From NCBI RefSeq assembly GCF_964204865.1, contig NC_135258.1, forward strand, positions 10,221,001 to 10,285,000: a stretch of DNA of 64,000 nt, in the 5' to 3' direction. Shown in pieces: positions 1-11,382 of the stretch (its first letter is position 1; the number at the start of each line of letters is the position of its first letter). The translations under genes were made by a program, and so were the position numbers. The stretch comes from Styela clava. Taxonomy: Eukaryota; Chordata; Ascidiacea; Stolidobranchia; Styelidae. The notes under the pieces are model-generated. The model was not told where the DNA came from, searched no databases, and saw only the letters and a list, made by a program, of their open reading frames with translations.

Positions 1-102
1 GGATGGAACATTTCAATAGTGCATAGGTCAAGTGATTGTTTAAGAAAGTAACGAGTCGTGTTGAGTCAGTGCATATAATAAAAATGTTAGCGCTCCCGTA
101 GT

Positions 103-289
103 ATGAGAACCAAGAAGGCGGACACCGGAACATAATATGTGTACCAGGTTAGAGTTGGGCGATAATGTTGTTCCAATGTTCCCTATTTTAATCCTATTAC
201 GAGTTCGGGGACCGTAGTGATTGTATCTGAAATTATGGCCTATATGCTGGTACACATACTGCGTTCCGGTGTCCGCCATCTTGGTTCAT
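103..289. repeat. Small inverted-repeat (MITE-like) element
   Basis: Bases from about 103 to 148 are repeated in inverted orientation at about 247 to 289. Both arms contain the core GGCGGACACCGGAAC and continue through a shared TGTGTACCAG. The loop is about 100 bases. The outermost bases (TATGAGAACC against TATGAACC) are themselves nearly symmetrical, so no target duplication can be separated from the repeat ends. A similar stretch, CTGGTACACATACTACGGGAGTACC, is found near 37784, so this is probably a dispersed non-autonomous element. It lies downstream of the 1,114-residue gene on the opposite strand. I see nothing else in bases 1-478. Confidence 0.6.
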
Positions 290-478
290 ATACCACGGAA
301 GTACCAAAATGTTTTACTTAATATATATATATTGTTATTGAACTTATGGCAATCACGAAAGTAGATTCGGAAAGCAAATCACAATGGTATTTATGTTATA
401 TTTCGACACCATACGTTCATATATCAATTTTCATAATAGTATATACAGTATATATGATTTATCTGGCGATATTCTATT

Positions 479-3400
479 CTACGTAAGTGAAAATGAAGGT
501 ATCGCTGAAGTTGGATCTTCCATTTCCATCTTATTGTCCAGGGCAATATAACCCTCCCAAAAGTTTGGTACTGTATAACCATTATCCATTTTAAAAATCA
601 CTGTGTGGTTTAACATTACCATAGATCTGATTTTCAGCATTCTGGTCGTATTTTGAGAGTTAATAACTTTCCAGAATGATTTTGCAGCACTTGTGTATCG
701 GGACTTGTAAAAAGCATCAATGCCAGTGCTGAAGGTGGATGAAACATTGCTGAGTACGTTCCCAGAATGACTTTGAATTGCTGTTGAAACGAATGTACGC
801 AGGCAATTGTTTACCCATACGCAAATGTTGCCGTAGAGTATGTCAATCAAATAGCGAACGTTGTAATTCTTAACATCACCATTCCGGAGATCCGCATGTA
901 ACAATTTCCAAAAGTAGTTGACGCTTTTAGAGAAATCAAATGTTTCCATTTCAGAACTTAAGGCCGGCATAGAAATGAAAGAATTAGATTCCACTTTCAT
1001 TGTTTCCCAAAGGTTTTGTTTATTTGTCTGTATCATAAGTTTTGAGAGGGATTTTCGAATGACGTAAGATTCCGTAAGGTCACGCAGCAAACCTAGAATA
1101 TGTGCATGGGTAAAATGGTGACGAAAAATATTTACAATTTTCCACAATCTGCTTGAGTACTTCAGTATCTCGCCTGCAATCATTTTATCAAGATAACGAC
1201 GCAAAAGTGAAGAGAAAGTCGTCATAATGACAAATTTTAAACGACCATCATTTTGCACTTCATTCGGAGATTCAGAAAAAACCTGAATAAATAAATCAAC
1301 ATCGAATTCTTCCATGCGACGAATGTCGATTTTTAACAGCAAATAAATTGCACTATTGTAACGAAAGTTGTTCAATTTATCATCTTGTGGATTTCTACAT
1401 ATTTCAAGTGCTCTGTTAATAAGATCTGACCTAGTGGATGCATCAGTTTCTTTATCAGCTACTTTTAAAAGACAAATCATCTTCATTAGGTCCATTCCAT
1501 CTTTTGCTGTTATTTTCCCCACAATTCCCATTTGCGATTCCTGAATTACATCTGTGGCTTTTAATGTGTAATATCCGTCTTCAAATAAGTCTTGGCCAAC
1601 TTGTGTGCACAATATAGTTTCAGAAAATTCTATCAACATGGGTTTCCCAATTTTCTTACACCCTCGTTCGATTGAGTCGTTTAAAACATCACGTAAACCT
1701 TGCGCTCCACATTCCAGCATATCCATATTTAACTGAGCTATTGCCACCCCAAGTCGAAATGCTAAATTCGAATATATATCATCGTATTTTAATAATTCCT
1801 CCTTACACAATTCAAGCATTTCTTCCGGCGCCATGACTTGCTCCATGGATACAGCCTCATCGGTACGAATCATCAGCATACTTCCACCAAAATCGAAGTA
1901 CCAGCTTGCAATTTCTTTGTCAGCCATGCTTCTTTCGAACCAAATTTTATGAATTTTCATCAATTCGCTTCGTCTGTCTTGGTCTTCATATATATTAGAC
2001 AGCAAACCACAAGCATTTGTAATTTTAAGATTATCTTCAGAATGTTCGATGATTTTTAACAGTCTCTTTTCAGTTGTTTCTAACCATTCTTCTGAAGGCG
2101 ATATCCCGAGTCTGCTGTTCTCCATGAGAACAGAATGAATGCGCCATATTTCTAGTTTTTCGGTTTTAAAATTGGACATATCAGTCAGTTCTTTTTCTAG
2201 AGATGTGAGCGCATCGTCATATTCACTCAAAAACATCAAGGCTGGAGTGATTCCACTTGATATACCAGGTCCCGGTTCGATTGTACGTTTTGATTTAATG
2301 CCCAAGTGTTTCATAATGTAAGCCCGCATAACTTCAGCAAACTTGTGCGTATGTTGTAGACAGTTTACTGCACATTTCTTGCTTATAAATTTGTATAAGT
2401 CGTTTGGCGTAACTTTGTATCTACGACAACCTCCTTCTGCGTAAACCTTGAGTCTAAGTTCGCAGGCAGTAGCAAGTGCATATTGAGTCTCATGGAAATC
2501 TCCCTCAAACATAAAATCTAATTTTGACAAGATATCAAAGCTAGAATTGGAAGAAATTTTATAAATGCGCGCAGCGTATGCAATCAGTGCTGTAAGTGGT
2601 CGATAAAAAGACGTTTTCACGTCAAATTTCACGGATTCGTGGAGAACCCAAGTTGTTCCGGTTACGCCCACGTTAACGTTCTTTTCTATTTCATCGAATA
2701 CCTCTTTATATCTTTTTCTATCCATTTCTTCTCCGATAACATTGCCGACAAGATATCTGAAATTGTTGTAAACCTTTTTATCTCCATATACAAAGCATGT
2801 TCTGGTTAAAATATCTTTCAGATAGTAGCCATTCTTGATATGCTCTTCTGTCGTCAAATAGGAAGCCATCTTACTTGCTGGTTGAATGAGTTCAACTTTA
2901 TGTTGTCTCTTTTTTGTTGGTTCTTGTCGCCCAAGTGGCGTATTACAAGAATGAGGAACCATTCCATCAAAACATACTCCGCTTGTTGTGAACATATCAT
3001 AATACCAATTTTTCGATTTATCTTCCGAATATAAGTCATTGATAGATTTGACACCGACACTACGAATGATTGTTTCACCCAAGCCTGTCATTACGACTTG
3101 AAAAATCACTGCGAACCATCGGAAATATTCTTGCACTTTTTCATATTCTGTAGATTGCTGTACTCCTTCCTCCAGCACAATGACATGTTCAAAATCAGAA
3201 TAAAGTGTTATTTCTTCGCGGGTTAAAGATCCTAGCCCAACGATTGCAAAAGCACACGGTGGATCCCCAAGAATATCTATGCAATTTCTGGCTATGTACT
3301 GCATTAAATGTTTAAAATGACTCGTAGTATTTTTCATAAGTTTGTGAATGGATTGAATTCTCTCCTTCTGTTTACGGTGAATTTCAGATTCAGTCAAATC

Positions 3401-3823
3401 TTCCTCAATCAATTCTAAAGTTTCAATGGAATTTCTCTCTAAGCCACGAAATAGTTTGAATCCTCTGTAGATATTTTTAGAAAGATTATCAACACTGATA
3501 TCTTGATTTGCGGCGTTGGATGCTGCTAATAATCTGGCATCCAATAATTTCAAAACCGGTTGTAGATTTTCAATACCTTCTGTGTCTGAAATTATTTCAA
3601 ACCTTACTCTTGCCCCATGTAGCAATGTAGCACTTTTAATAAAATCCATCTTTTGTGTCATACCTGTTGATGTTTCCGTTTTATCCATATATAATTTACC
3701 CATTTTATATAAAATGTCCGAACATTCCTTTAGTTTGGTAATTCTCTCATCTCCATAAGGTGTGCAAACTGCTTGTAAGCTGTCCGCCAAATCTTTCTCC
3801 TCTTGAGTTATCGCGTCAGTCAT
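479..3823 (-). CDS. DUF294/GlnD-type nucleotidyltransferase-domain protein, 1,114 aa, single exon
   Basis: One uninterrupted frame of 1,114 codons runs from ATG (3821-3823) to TAG (479-481). Residues 191-212 read AFAIVGLGSLTREE followed by ITLYSDFE. This matches the G-[LMS]-G-S-x2-R-x-E-x5-SD-x-[DE] signature of the DUF294 / PII-uridylyltransferase N-terminal nucleotidyltransferases (pol-beta superfamily): G196, G198, S199, R202, E203/E204, S209, D210, E212. The acidic pair D210/E212 would be the metal ligands. The remaining ~850 residues are leucine-rich and helical in appearance, possibly TPR-like (for example around residues 540-680); no second domain is recognised. There is no signal peptide or membrane segment, so it is probably soluble. 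In bacteria the domain transfers nucleotides to regulatory proteins; the substrate here is unknown. The lack of introns contrasts with the SDR and BOULE-like genes. The frame is certainly coding; the function is inferred from the motif only. Confidence 0.85.
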   Translation of the reverse strand: MTDAITQEEKDLADSLQAVCTPYGDERITKLKECSDILYKMGKLYMDKTETSTGMTQKMDFIKSATLLHGARVRFEIISDTEGIENLQPVLKLLDARLLAASNAANQDISVDNLSKNIYRGFKLFRGLERNSIETLELIEEDLTESEIHRKQKERIQSIHKLMKNTTSHFKHLMQYIARNCIDILGDPPCAFAIVGLGSLTREEITLYSDFEHVIVLEEGVQQSTEYEKVQEYFRWFAVIFQVVMTGLGETIIRSVGVKSINDLYSEDKSKNWYYDMFTTSGVCFDGMVPHSCNTPLGRQEPTKKRQHKVELIQPASKMASYLTTEEHIKNGYYLKDILTRTCFVYGDKKVYNNFRYLVGNVIGEEMDRKRYKEVFDEIEKNVNVGVTGTTWVLHESVKFDVKTSFYRPLTALIAYAARIYKISSNSSFDILSKLDFMFEGDFHETQYALATACELRLKVYAEGGCRRYKVTPNDLYKFISKKCAVNCLQHTHKFAEVMRAYIMKHLGIKSKRTIEPGPGISSGITPALMFLSEYDDALTSLEKELTDMSNFKTEKLEIWRIHSVLMENSRLGISPSEEWLETTEKRLLKIIEHSEDNLKITNACGLLSNIYEDQDRRSELMKIHKIWFERSMADKEIASWYFDFGGSMLMIRTDEAVSMEQVMAPEEMLELCKEELLKYDDIYSNLAFRLGVAIAQLNMDMLECGAQGLRDVLNDSIERGCKKIGKPMLIEFSETILCTQVGQDLFEDGYYTLKATDVIQESQMGIVGKITAKDGMDLMKMICLLKVADKETDASTRSDLINRALEICRNPQDDKLNNFRYNSAIYLLLKIDIRRMEEFDVDLFIQVFSESPNEVQNDGRLKFVIMTTFSSLLRRYLDKMIAGEILKYSSRLWKIVNIFRHHFTHAHILGLLRDLTESYVIRKSLSKLMIQTNKQNLWETMKVESNSFISMPALSSEMETFDFSKSVNYFWKLLHADLRNGDVKNYNVRYLIDILYGNICVWVNNCLRTFVSTAIQSHSGNVLSNVSSTFSTGIDAFYKSRYTSAAKSFWKVINSQNTTRMLKIRSMVMLNHTVIFKMDNGYTVPNFWEGYIALDNKMEMEDPTSAIPSFSLT

Positions 3824-6799
3824 ATCTAATCTGTTTTAACGCTGTATATATGTAGAGATATTCATATACAATGTAATTAATAGTAAGAACTTAAATTTAG
3901 ACTAAAAGCAATTATGAAAGCTAATCACACAGTCCTGTCATCTACATAACAAAATACAAGAAGTGATACGTAGGCCTATATTGGAATCCCATTCAACAAG
4001 TAAATTTCGTTTATTCACTACATAACAATTCAGTCTGGGTAAGGGTAAGAAATCGAACACTTCACACCAACGCTTTATTATGTGTGCCTATTCGGGCGTA
4101 TCACGAAAACTGCAATCCATTTTACAACATTTTGTGTAAATTTCATCAAACTAACTTAACAAATAACAACTGGTTGAAAAAGGGAAATACCATATTGTAA
4201 ATTACCATTTAACAAATATGAAAAAGAATTGTTGTTTACCCTACATCCAACGCTTGAACTCATAAACCTCATAACAACATAGGCCTCAAAAGGCGATATA
4301 AAACTTAGTGGTCCAAAACTAGAACGCTTGAGAGTCTCGATAAATATAAGAACAGTAAAAAAGACATAGAATTTGAGCATTACACAACACCGCGTAGGCT
4401 TTACGTATGTCCGTTTATTCAGGTCTTCGGGTCATATTCTTTTATTTATTAGCAAACAGAAAACTACTGACAGATGACATTTTTATTATTTATTGACTAA
4501 ACTAGCCTACGCTAGGGTCTTTTGTGTTTGATCTACAATTGAAGTGTAGCGTCGTTAGATATATATAATCTGTAAAAAACTTTACACATCATTTGGTACC
4601 TTAAGTATTCTTACGGCTGTGGAGTTATAGATAAGTTCCAAAATCAGATTACAGATGCACAATGAAATTCTATCTCCGACTTCCGAACGTGCAAAAAACG
4701 ACTCCGATTTAAAGTCGGCACATCATGTTGAGCGTTGAAAACAAGCTTGGTACCACTCGCCGCCTATTTACCTGTGTGACTTCGTAGGTTTAATACTTGT
4801 AGCCGCATATTTGTTGATATAACTCTGGTCAGTTAGGGTTTCCACAGTCAAGTCTATGTATCTGGAATGGCTACCTGGTCAACTATTTTTCATGGTTAGG
4901 CAGTCGTCCCCTTCCATGAGATAAATATAAAAATCCGTTCCACACTGTTGCAGAAATTTTCGATTAAGTTGAATTTTAAATTGCTGTAACATATTCTGGA
5001 TACCACCTTCCTGCTTGGCTCCAAAATAAGACCATCTCCTGACAAAGTGTGCAGTCGAGCAGGCGCCACAAATCTTGCTTTAGGAACTCTGGCAATAGAA
5101 GTGACCAATATTTTTAGACTTTTTTTAAATTTCTCACTAACGAATAGTGCATTGCTAGCGCCATGGGCTTCTCGAACTTAGAAACATTTGGGAGTGTCGG
5201 TAGCTACCATGGACCTTTCAAAACAGCTCATGTCGCTGATTCAAAGTTTTCAAAACCCTGATATTGTATCAATATCTGCGTTCCACGTATCTGTGACTGA
5301 AATTAAATATATATATAGTAATTTGTCGCTCAGTGCATATACTGTACACAATCTCAGAAGTCTTTACCACATTGACTCGTTTATTCAAACTTTTTAGTTA
5401 GTTCCACTAGGTACTGTAAATTTATAATACGTGTAAAAGAGGCGATACTGTATCGACCATAGCGCATCTCGCACGTGGAATAAACTTTATTTTGAAAGAT
5501 CAATATAAGCGACATTTGTCTATTGCACACCGTTCCGGTGACATCATTAAATTTCGAATGGTATATATTCTGGTTTAAATAGCAACGGGAACTGGTGAGG
5601 ATTTGACTGAAAGAATATAATAGTTACTGCTACGAGTCGAAATAATAATATAATACCATTATTATTCACACTGAATATTTTTGTTGACAAACTTTATACA
5701 TTTCACGTTAATTCAGAGATCGGTCGTCTGCGATGTCCTATTTCAGGAAACATGTCTTTCTATCATAACGGTATCAAGGTTAGTGTATCGAAAACGCAGT
5801 AATTGTCATCGCTGAAGTTGTCAAAATTGCGGGTGTTTACTTGTTTGGTTGTCTTACTTAGATAGGTGCTCACTGTTTTTCCATAAGAAAGATTGATAGT
5901 CCAGAGGACAGGCCTAGGACAGACTTGAGCTGTATTTAGAAATATCCTTAGTGTAACAATTAATGTCAAATTTACAAGAAATAGATGCATTTCTAATATT
6001 ATATAGTAAAAAAAGGATATTTTCTTTTTATAGCTTCTTTCATTGTTGGCTACATAATGGTTTTAATTATTTAAAAATTATCGAAGTAGTTAAATATGCA
6101 TGCAACTGCTTTCGTTGTTATAGTTGAACTATATATAAGAAGTACCGAAATATATTTGTATTTGTGCAGAAATACTCTTTAGTCACTTAGGAAACGAAAA
6201 TGTGATGTGAAATTACCGCCTAAACTTCTTGGATAATGCCAAACAAAAATATGATGTGAAATTTTTATGTTTTTTTCTTCTTTCAAATTAGCCTGTATGA
6301 CGCAGAAGGAAACTTTTGCCGGACGCGTTTAGTCAAAATTGAAAACTCATTCAATTTTCAACAAAGCACGTACAGAGGTATGTCTCATTCAAAATAGGGC
6401 AGCGGTTCCCGAAGGTTGCGTCGCGGCGCATTAGTGTGTATATAAATCAATAAATTTATTTTCCTCTTCGTTGTCGTTTACTTCCTGTTACGTAGTGTCT
6501 GCCTTTATTCTTACATAATAATAGAGGGAAAAACTACCTGGTGCCATTTCGCGAGCTGCAGTTCATATAACTACTGAAACGAGTTTAGCGAATATGGGTG
6601 ATTTTGTTAGCATTTTGAATGAAAATCGAGCAGAGATGAGGAAGAAGAGTTGACCTTTTGCCTTTATTCCTTATGCCTACGTGTTTACAAACTTTCTAAT
6701 GCATACAGTACACATTAGCGATAACAAAATTGAGCTTTATTTGAAAAGCTGCATTTTTTTCGTGCAAGTGCGCCGTGAGTTTTTGTCCGTTATAATTTG
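3824..6799. other. Intergenic region upstream of the nucleotidyltransferase gene and the SDR array
   Basis: No convincing coding exon is seen in about 3 kb. Short open frames (for example 4896-5108 and 5763-5990) lack family similarity or splice context. The sequence is AT-rich with short TA runs. A stretch starting near 6399 (CAGCGGTTCCCGAAGG) resembles a hAT terminus, but no matching right end or target duplication could be found. Confidence 0.4.
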
Positions 6800-6950
6800 G
6801 CGTCGCATTATATTTTGCTCTTCATAATATATGGACACGAAGTTCATTACAAAATGTTTTACCATCATTTCTCTGAAAATCATACGGTTTTCGTGTCCCA
6901 TGGTAAATACAAATGTGTGCTATCCCATCCCGTTCCCATGGACAAGCCTG
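6800..6950 (+). mobile_element. 3' remnant of a CAGGCTTGTCCATG hAT MITE upstream of SDR copy 1
   Basis: From roughly 6800 to 6950 the sequence matches the right third of the intact element at 57983-58396. It shares the block ATCATACGGTTTTCGTGTCCCA and ends in the same terminal CCATGGACAAGCCTG. The left part of the element is missing. The end of the remnant is directly followed by TATATCTATATATATAAAAC, the presumed SDR promoter. Shortened versions starting at 13090 and 21194 stand before SDR copies 2 and 3. The left breakpoint of the tandem duplication (after the ATG at 6854-6856) lies inside this remnant. Confidence 0.7.
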
Positions 6951-6962
6951 TATATCTATATA

Positions 6963-6969
6963 TATAAAA
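6963..6969 (+). promoter_or_regulatory. Putative TATA box of SDR copy 1
   Basis: TATAAAA occurs 113 bases before the ATG at 7082 and 13 bases after the end of the MITE remnant. The same block is present before copy 2 (about 13195-13203, where CAAGCCTG has been lost) and copy 3 (about 21303-21309). The position suits a short 5' UTR, but no transcript start is known. Confidence 0.45.
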
Positions 6970-7081
6970 CAATCACTCATTGATCGTTTCAAAGCTTCTT
7001 CGCACGACTACGCTGCCGGTATCTTGTTCCGCAACAGTGCTTTAACTAGCCTTTTATTACGCGTTTGGCCTTGGTGCTGTG

Positions 7082-10000
7082 ATGGAGAAGTTCAGTGAAA
7101 AAGTGGTGATCATAACAGGTGAATGGCAATAGCTTTCTGCGTTATAGTAATCTAAAATTATTATTTCTCGACAAACTCGAGCGTTTTTTTCGAGTATAAT
7201 TATTTGACGTAAATGGAGTTTTATGATAGGCAGTGCGAGTGGACTTGTGGAAATGTTCTGAAACGTTAGGCACATGCTTTGAAAAAAAATGTAAAAAGGG
7301 CATAAAACAGTATAATATTTGACTTACTGATTTACAGTATTATTTAACACGACACCATGATGCTCAGCTGCTCGCTCGCATGGGTTCGCCAAATTTGAAC
7401 TTTTTTTCAAGGCAAAAGATAATTTACGATGATTAATTATAGGCATACAGCATTACTACAAAAAACTGAAATTTAATCGTTGTTCAACACATGGGCCAAT
7501 ATTTTTATAAATTGATCCAGTTGCGAAATCACTTTCCCCAAATCATACCAGCTCATACATTAGAGAGTTGGTTAATTTCGAAAACTTATATGAGCCTGCC
7601 GCTACAGGTCTTTTTTGTTCGTTTTTATTTCTACAACAGGTGCATCAAGTGGAATAGGAGAGGCCACTGCCGTTGCCTTTTCAAAACAAGTGGCAAAATT
7701 AACAATTTGTGGAAGAAACAAAGAAAGACTAGAAGAAACTGCTAAAAAATGTAGAGATAATGGCGCAGAGGTTTGTCAACTATGTAAACTATTAAATTCA
7801 AAGTAACTAAAACAATGAACGTTATAAAAGAGTCGCTAATGAATTAGAGTGGAAACTAATCGACTTAAGCGCAGTTCAACTTTTCTGCTCATAGTATAAA
7901 AATATCACAAAAGAACTATACCTTTGTTTAAAATGAATATGACGAATTTTAGGTTTTACAAATAGTTGGAGATCTATCAAAGTTTGAAGAATTGAAACCC
8001 GTGATCGATATAACAGTTAGCAAGTTTTCCAGAATTGATATCTTGATAAACAACGCGGGTCGCCTGGAACATTGTCCAATTTCTGAAGTAAGTTGTGTTT
8101 GTATCTTATAGCAATAGTTGCAATATGTTGTGTGCGAAAAGATTGATTTGGAAATAGGTCTTTACTGTAGATTCGAGTAACTTTCAACCACCGAATTTTA
8201 AAAGAATGTGCTCAATGCGCGACACACACAATGTTATTTTACAAGTCAATTTCATGCATGATTCTATGATATTTCGAGAATAAAACCAAAACGAGAAAGA
8301 ACTCTGATCACAGGATTTCGTGCCCACCCCCAAGAATCGAACATTCCCAATTTCGATATTGATTTTTGAATACAATTGTATAAATTTATGGTTTCAAACG
8401 AATTCTAATTTATCTGTTACATGAAATATTTCAATCACATTGTGCAATAATATATTGACGGATTTTCGACAACACAAGATCCAGTGTTCTTTTTAAAATG
8501 GGTTAGATTAGAGATATTCCCAAATGCATGTCAAATTGTACAAAAGGAATTTAGACGGTGACTACAAATTAACTTTAACATTTCTAATTTATTTATTTAT
8601 CATATTTTAGCTCCAGCTTGATTTATTTGAAGATTTGTTTGCGATTCTTGTTCGTGCACCTGTTTTTCTTTGTAAATATGCATTGCCTCACCTTAAAGAG
8701 ACAAAAGGTAAAATAACAATTTTATTCAACCAAAAACTTTCGAAGATTTTTTTCAGTATTTGCTTGTATTTTTTAGGTTGCGTGGTCAATGTGTCAAGTA
8801 CAGCAAGTCTCAAAACATTTCCTTTGACATTCAATGTGTCGTATGAAATGTTTAAAGCAGCGTTAGACAATTTCACAAGAGGGTTTTCAGCAGGTGTGTG
8901 GAATGAATAAAGCTAACGTTCATTTGGGGACATGAAAAAATTATCGCTAGGGACAAAAGTCATAAATAAAACAATTAAAATCAATCTAATGACACAGGTA
9001 ATATACCTTAGAATATAACAACTTGTTGTTCGTTGAATGGTGGACCATACCAATCACCGACGCATGAAAAGGTATTTAGCAAGTGTGGAACTGCGATAAA
9101 TTATATTAAATCTGGTTGGTCATTGAGAAATTGTTTGTGGCTTTTTAGCTAAATAATGCCCTGTAAAAAAAAGTTATGGCGGTTCACAGTTCTAAGAAAT
9201 TCTGGTTCAACTCGGTTTAATATTATTAATTCATAAAACAACAGTAAAATCTTACTAAGATGATAACAAGATTGCCCTACCATATATACTACTCATCTTT
9301 AACTAATTTCATTTAGGTGTTACTGTTAGATAATTTTTTATAGTTATGTATTTTATCCAATTGTTCGCTTATTATCAACATTTTGTTTTTCAGAATGTGC
9401 TTCATATGGCGTTCGTGTTAACAGCATCAAGTAAGATATTTTTATACCTATATATTTGAAATTATTTTTGATCTTCCGATCATTTTGTTTCAAAAACGAA
9501 AAAAAACGAGTCAGTCGTAATTAATGAGGTATTTGAATAATTGAGAAGTAGAGTTTTTCGGAGATTGTATTACAACAAAAGTATGACGTCAGTAAAAACC
9601 ATAAATCACGTTAAAAGTAATATCAGAATATTAAAAACATCTTAAAAAAAACAGGCACATTCCGAAATGGCACGTAGCCTGATGTGCCAACTCTAATCCG
9701 AAGTTTAAAAATATGAAAATTGAAAGTATAAAGCGAATTGCGTTTCTAACATTATTTACCCAGCCCAACATTATTTACCCAATTATTTTAGTCCTACATA
9801 CGGAGTTATATTCATCAATATTGATAGAAGGAAATCTTGACCCACTCCATTCAATTTATCTCCTTCAATTCAAACTGCTCTCATTTTTTGACCAAACAGT
9901 CCAGGTGTTGTGAAAACGAGACTTGTTGAAAATTCAAAATACACAAAAGAGCAATTTGAGAAGGTTAGTTACGTTGCTGTGATATCCACATGAGTTTATC

Positions 10001-10582
10001 CATAAAGTGATTACAGGGAGTTGGCCTTGTTGCAACACTGAAAGTCTGCATGAGATTATTTTTGGTGCCTTTTCTGAATGATAATATCAAATTTTTGTTC
10101 CATTTAACAGTCACTTGCATTATACTATACCTATGTAAGTACTTAACTTGTATAAAGGAGAAAGCAGCTATACATCATGCCATAAATCATTTCTAAACAC
10201 AATTGACGAAATATTGAAATAAATGAATTGAAAGTAGGTTGAAATCTAAATATTTCATGCATATATGCATTGAATGCTTGTATTTTATATTGCATATTTT
10301 CAATAAATTTCCGACGAGGATCGTGTAATATATTCGAATAATCGACATGCTTATTGACGGCGGAACTGTATGAAACACTATACACGTGAAAGAATAACAA
10401 AGAATGATATTATAAACATTATATATTTTATCATCTTTCAGATTATGGAAAATTTCAGTAAAATTCACAAGCTTGGATTTATGGAACCAGAAACTATAGC
10501 TGATGGAATAGTATTTTTATGTTCTTCGTCTCACATTACTGGTATAATGCTGCCGGTAGACTCCGGATCTTTGAACGCTTGA
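7082..10582 (+). CDS. Short-chain dehydrogenase/reductase, tandem copy 1 (8 exons, 252 aa)
   Basis: Coding exons: 7082-7118, 7640-7770, 7953-8087, 8611-8707, 8777-8893, 9394-9430, 9900-9963 and 10442-10582, giving 759 nt in one frame. All introns begin GT and end AG. The protein is a classical SDR of the usual ~250 residues, an NAD(P)(H)-dependent oxidoreductase. It has the Rossmann nucleotide loop TGASSGIG at 12-19, NNAG at 89-92, NVSS at 138-141, the active-site pair Y156-x3-K160, and NPG at 185-187. The stop follows a typical family end (ITGIMLPVDSGSLNA). There is no signal peptide or membrane segment, so it is probably cytosolic. It differs from copies 2 and 3 by E6 for G6 and V30 for G30. 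The substrate cannot be deduced. AATAAA occurs at 10628-10633, 46 bases after the stop codon. Confidence 0.9.
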
Positions 10583-11382
10583 AAATAACTAATTTTCAAG
10601 TAGCAAATATATACATACCATGTATTAAATAAAATATTAATTCCCAGTTTGTCTGCTTTTTACCAAGTTAGAACGACATTCTGTGTTTTATATCAGCAGG
10701 AACTTTTTCTACTGATTGAGTCACGCAATATAATTTTGCAGCACTTGTATCAGGGTCGAGTCTTAAAATCCTAGGATGGCGCTGTGTAGTCTTGATCATT
10801 ACAATGCAGCACTTGTATCAGAGTGAGGCGATTTCTGGTACTTGATCTTATTAACTCCCATGTGTGAAGTATAGATTCACATAAGAATGAAGAACCAAAA
10901 GCGTTAACAACAGCTCAAATATACGGTGCCTTAAAAACGTCGCGTCCCAAACTTGCCAGCGCAACCATATTTTTGCCATTAGATGCAGGGCAGAATAACT
11001 ATAGTCTTTTTCTTTTTACTTCGAAAAATAGTTAACTTATTTTTAGATTGAATATAGGCCCGCCTTATGATAATTTTGTATTACTCAAATACCTTTTTTG
11101 CAATAGTTTGGACGGGTCAATAAAACAAAAACATTACCCGCGGATTGACGTATCGTACGGGTCGGTTGCTTTAATATGAATAACGACGTAAAGCGGCACA
11201 TTTTTTCAAACTTCACAATGGTCAGACACATTTTGGCGGAAATAAATACCATGGTTGCCCTGAAACATTCGGCAACATCAAGGTTGCGCGTTCAGAAAGG
11301 TCGGCGAGAATAATACCGTCAAACTTTACAATATTGCATTTGACATAACATGTAAATTATCAAGAAAATACATAGCCTAATA
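10583..11382. other. 3' flank of SDR copy 1
   Basis: This carries the polyadenylation signal at 10628-10633 and about 750 bases of non-coding sequence up to the hAT element. A short phrase, GCAGCACTTGTATCAG, occurs twice (about 10738 and 10806). The same flank follows copies 2 (16871-17664) and 3 (24921-25722). No gene is seen. Confidence 0.5.

Noticed and set aside
4896-5108. 70-codon minus-strand frame near the nucleotidyltransferase gene
   Set aside because: It reads like ordinary protein composition but has no recognisable family, no paired exons and no plausible start context; possibly a decayed mobile-element fragment, not supportable.
6399-6790. Possible hAT element starting CAGCGGTTCCCGAAGG
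   Set aside because: No matching right terminus and no 8 bp target duplication could be found.
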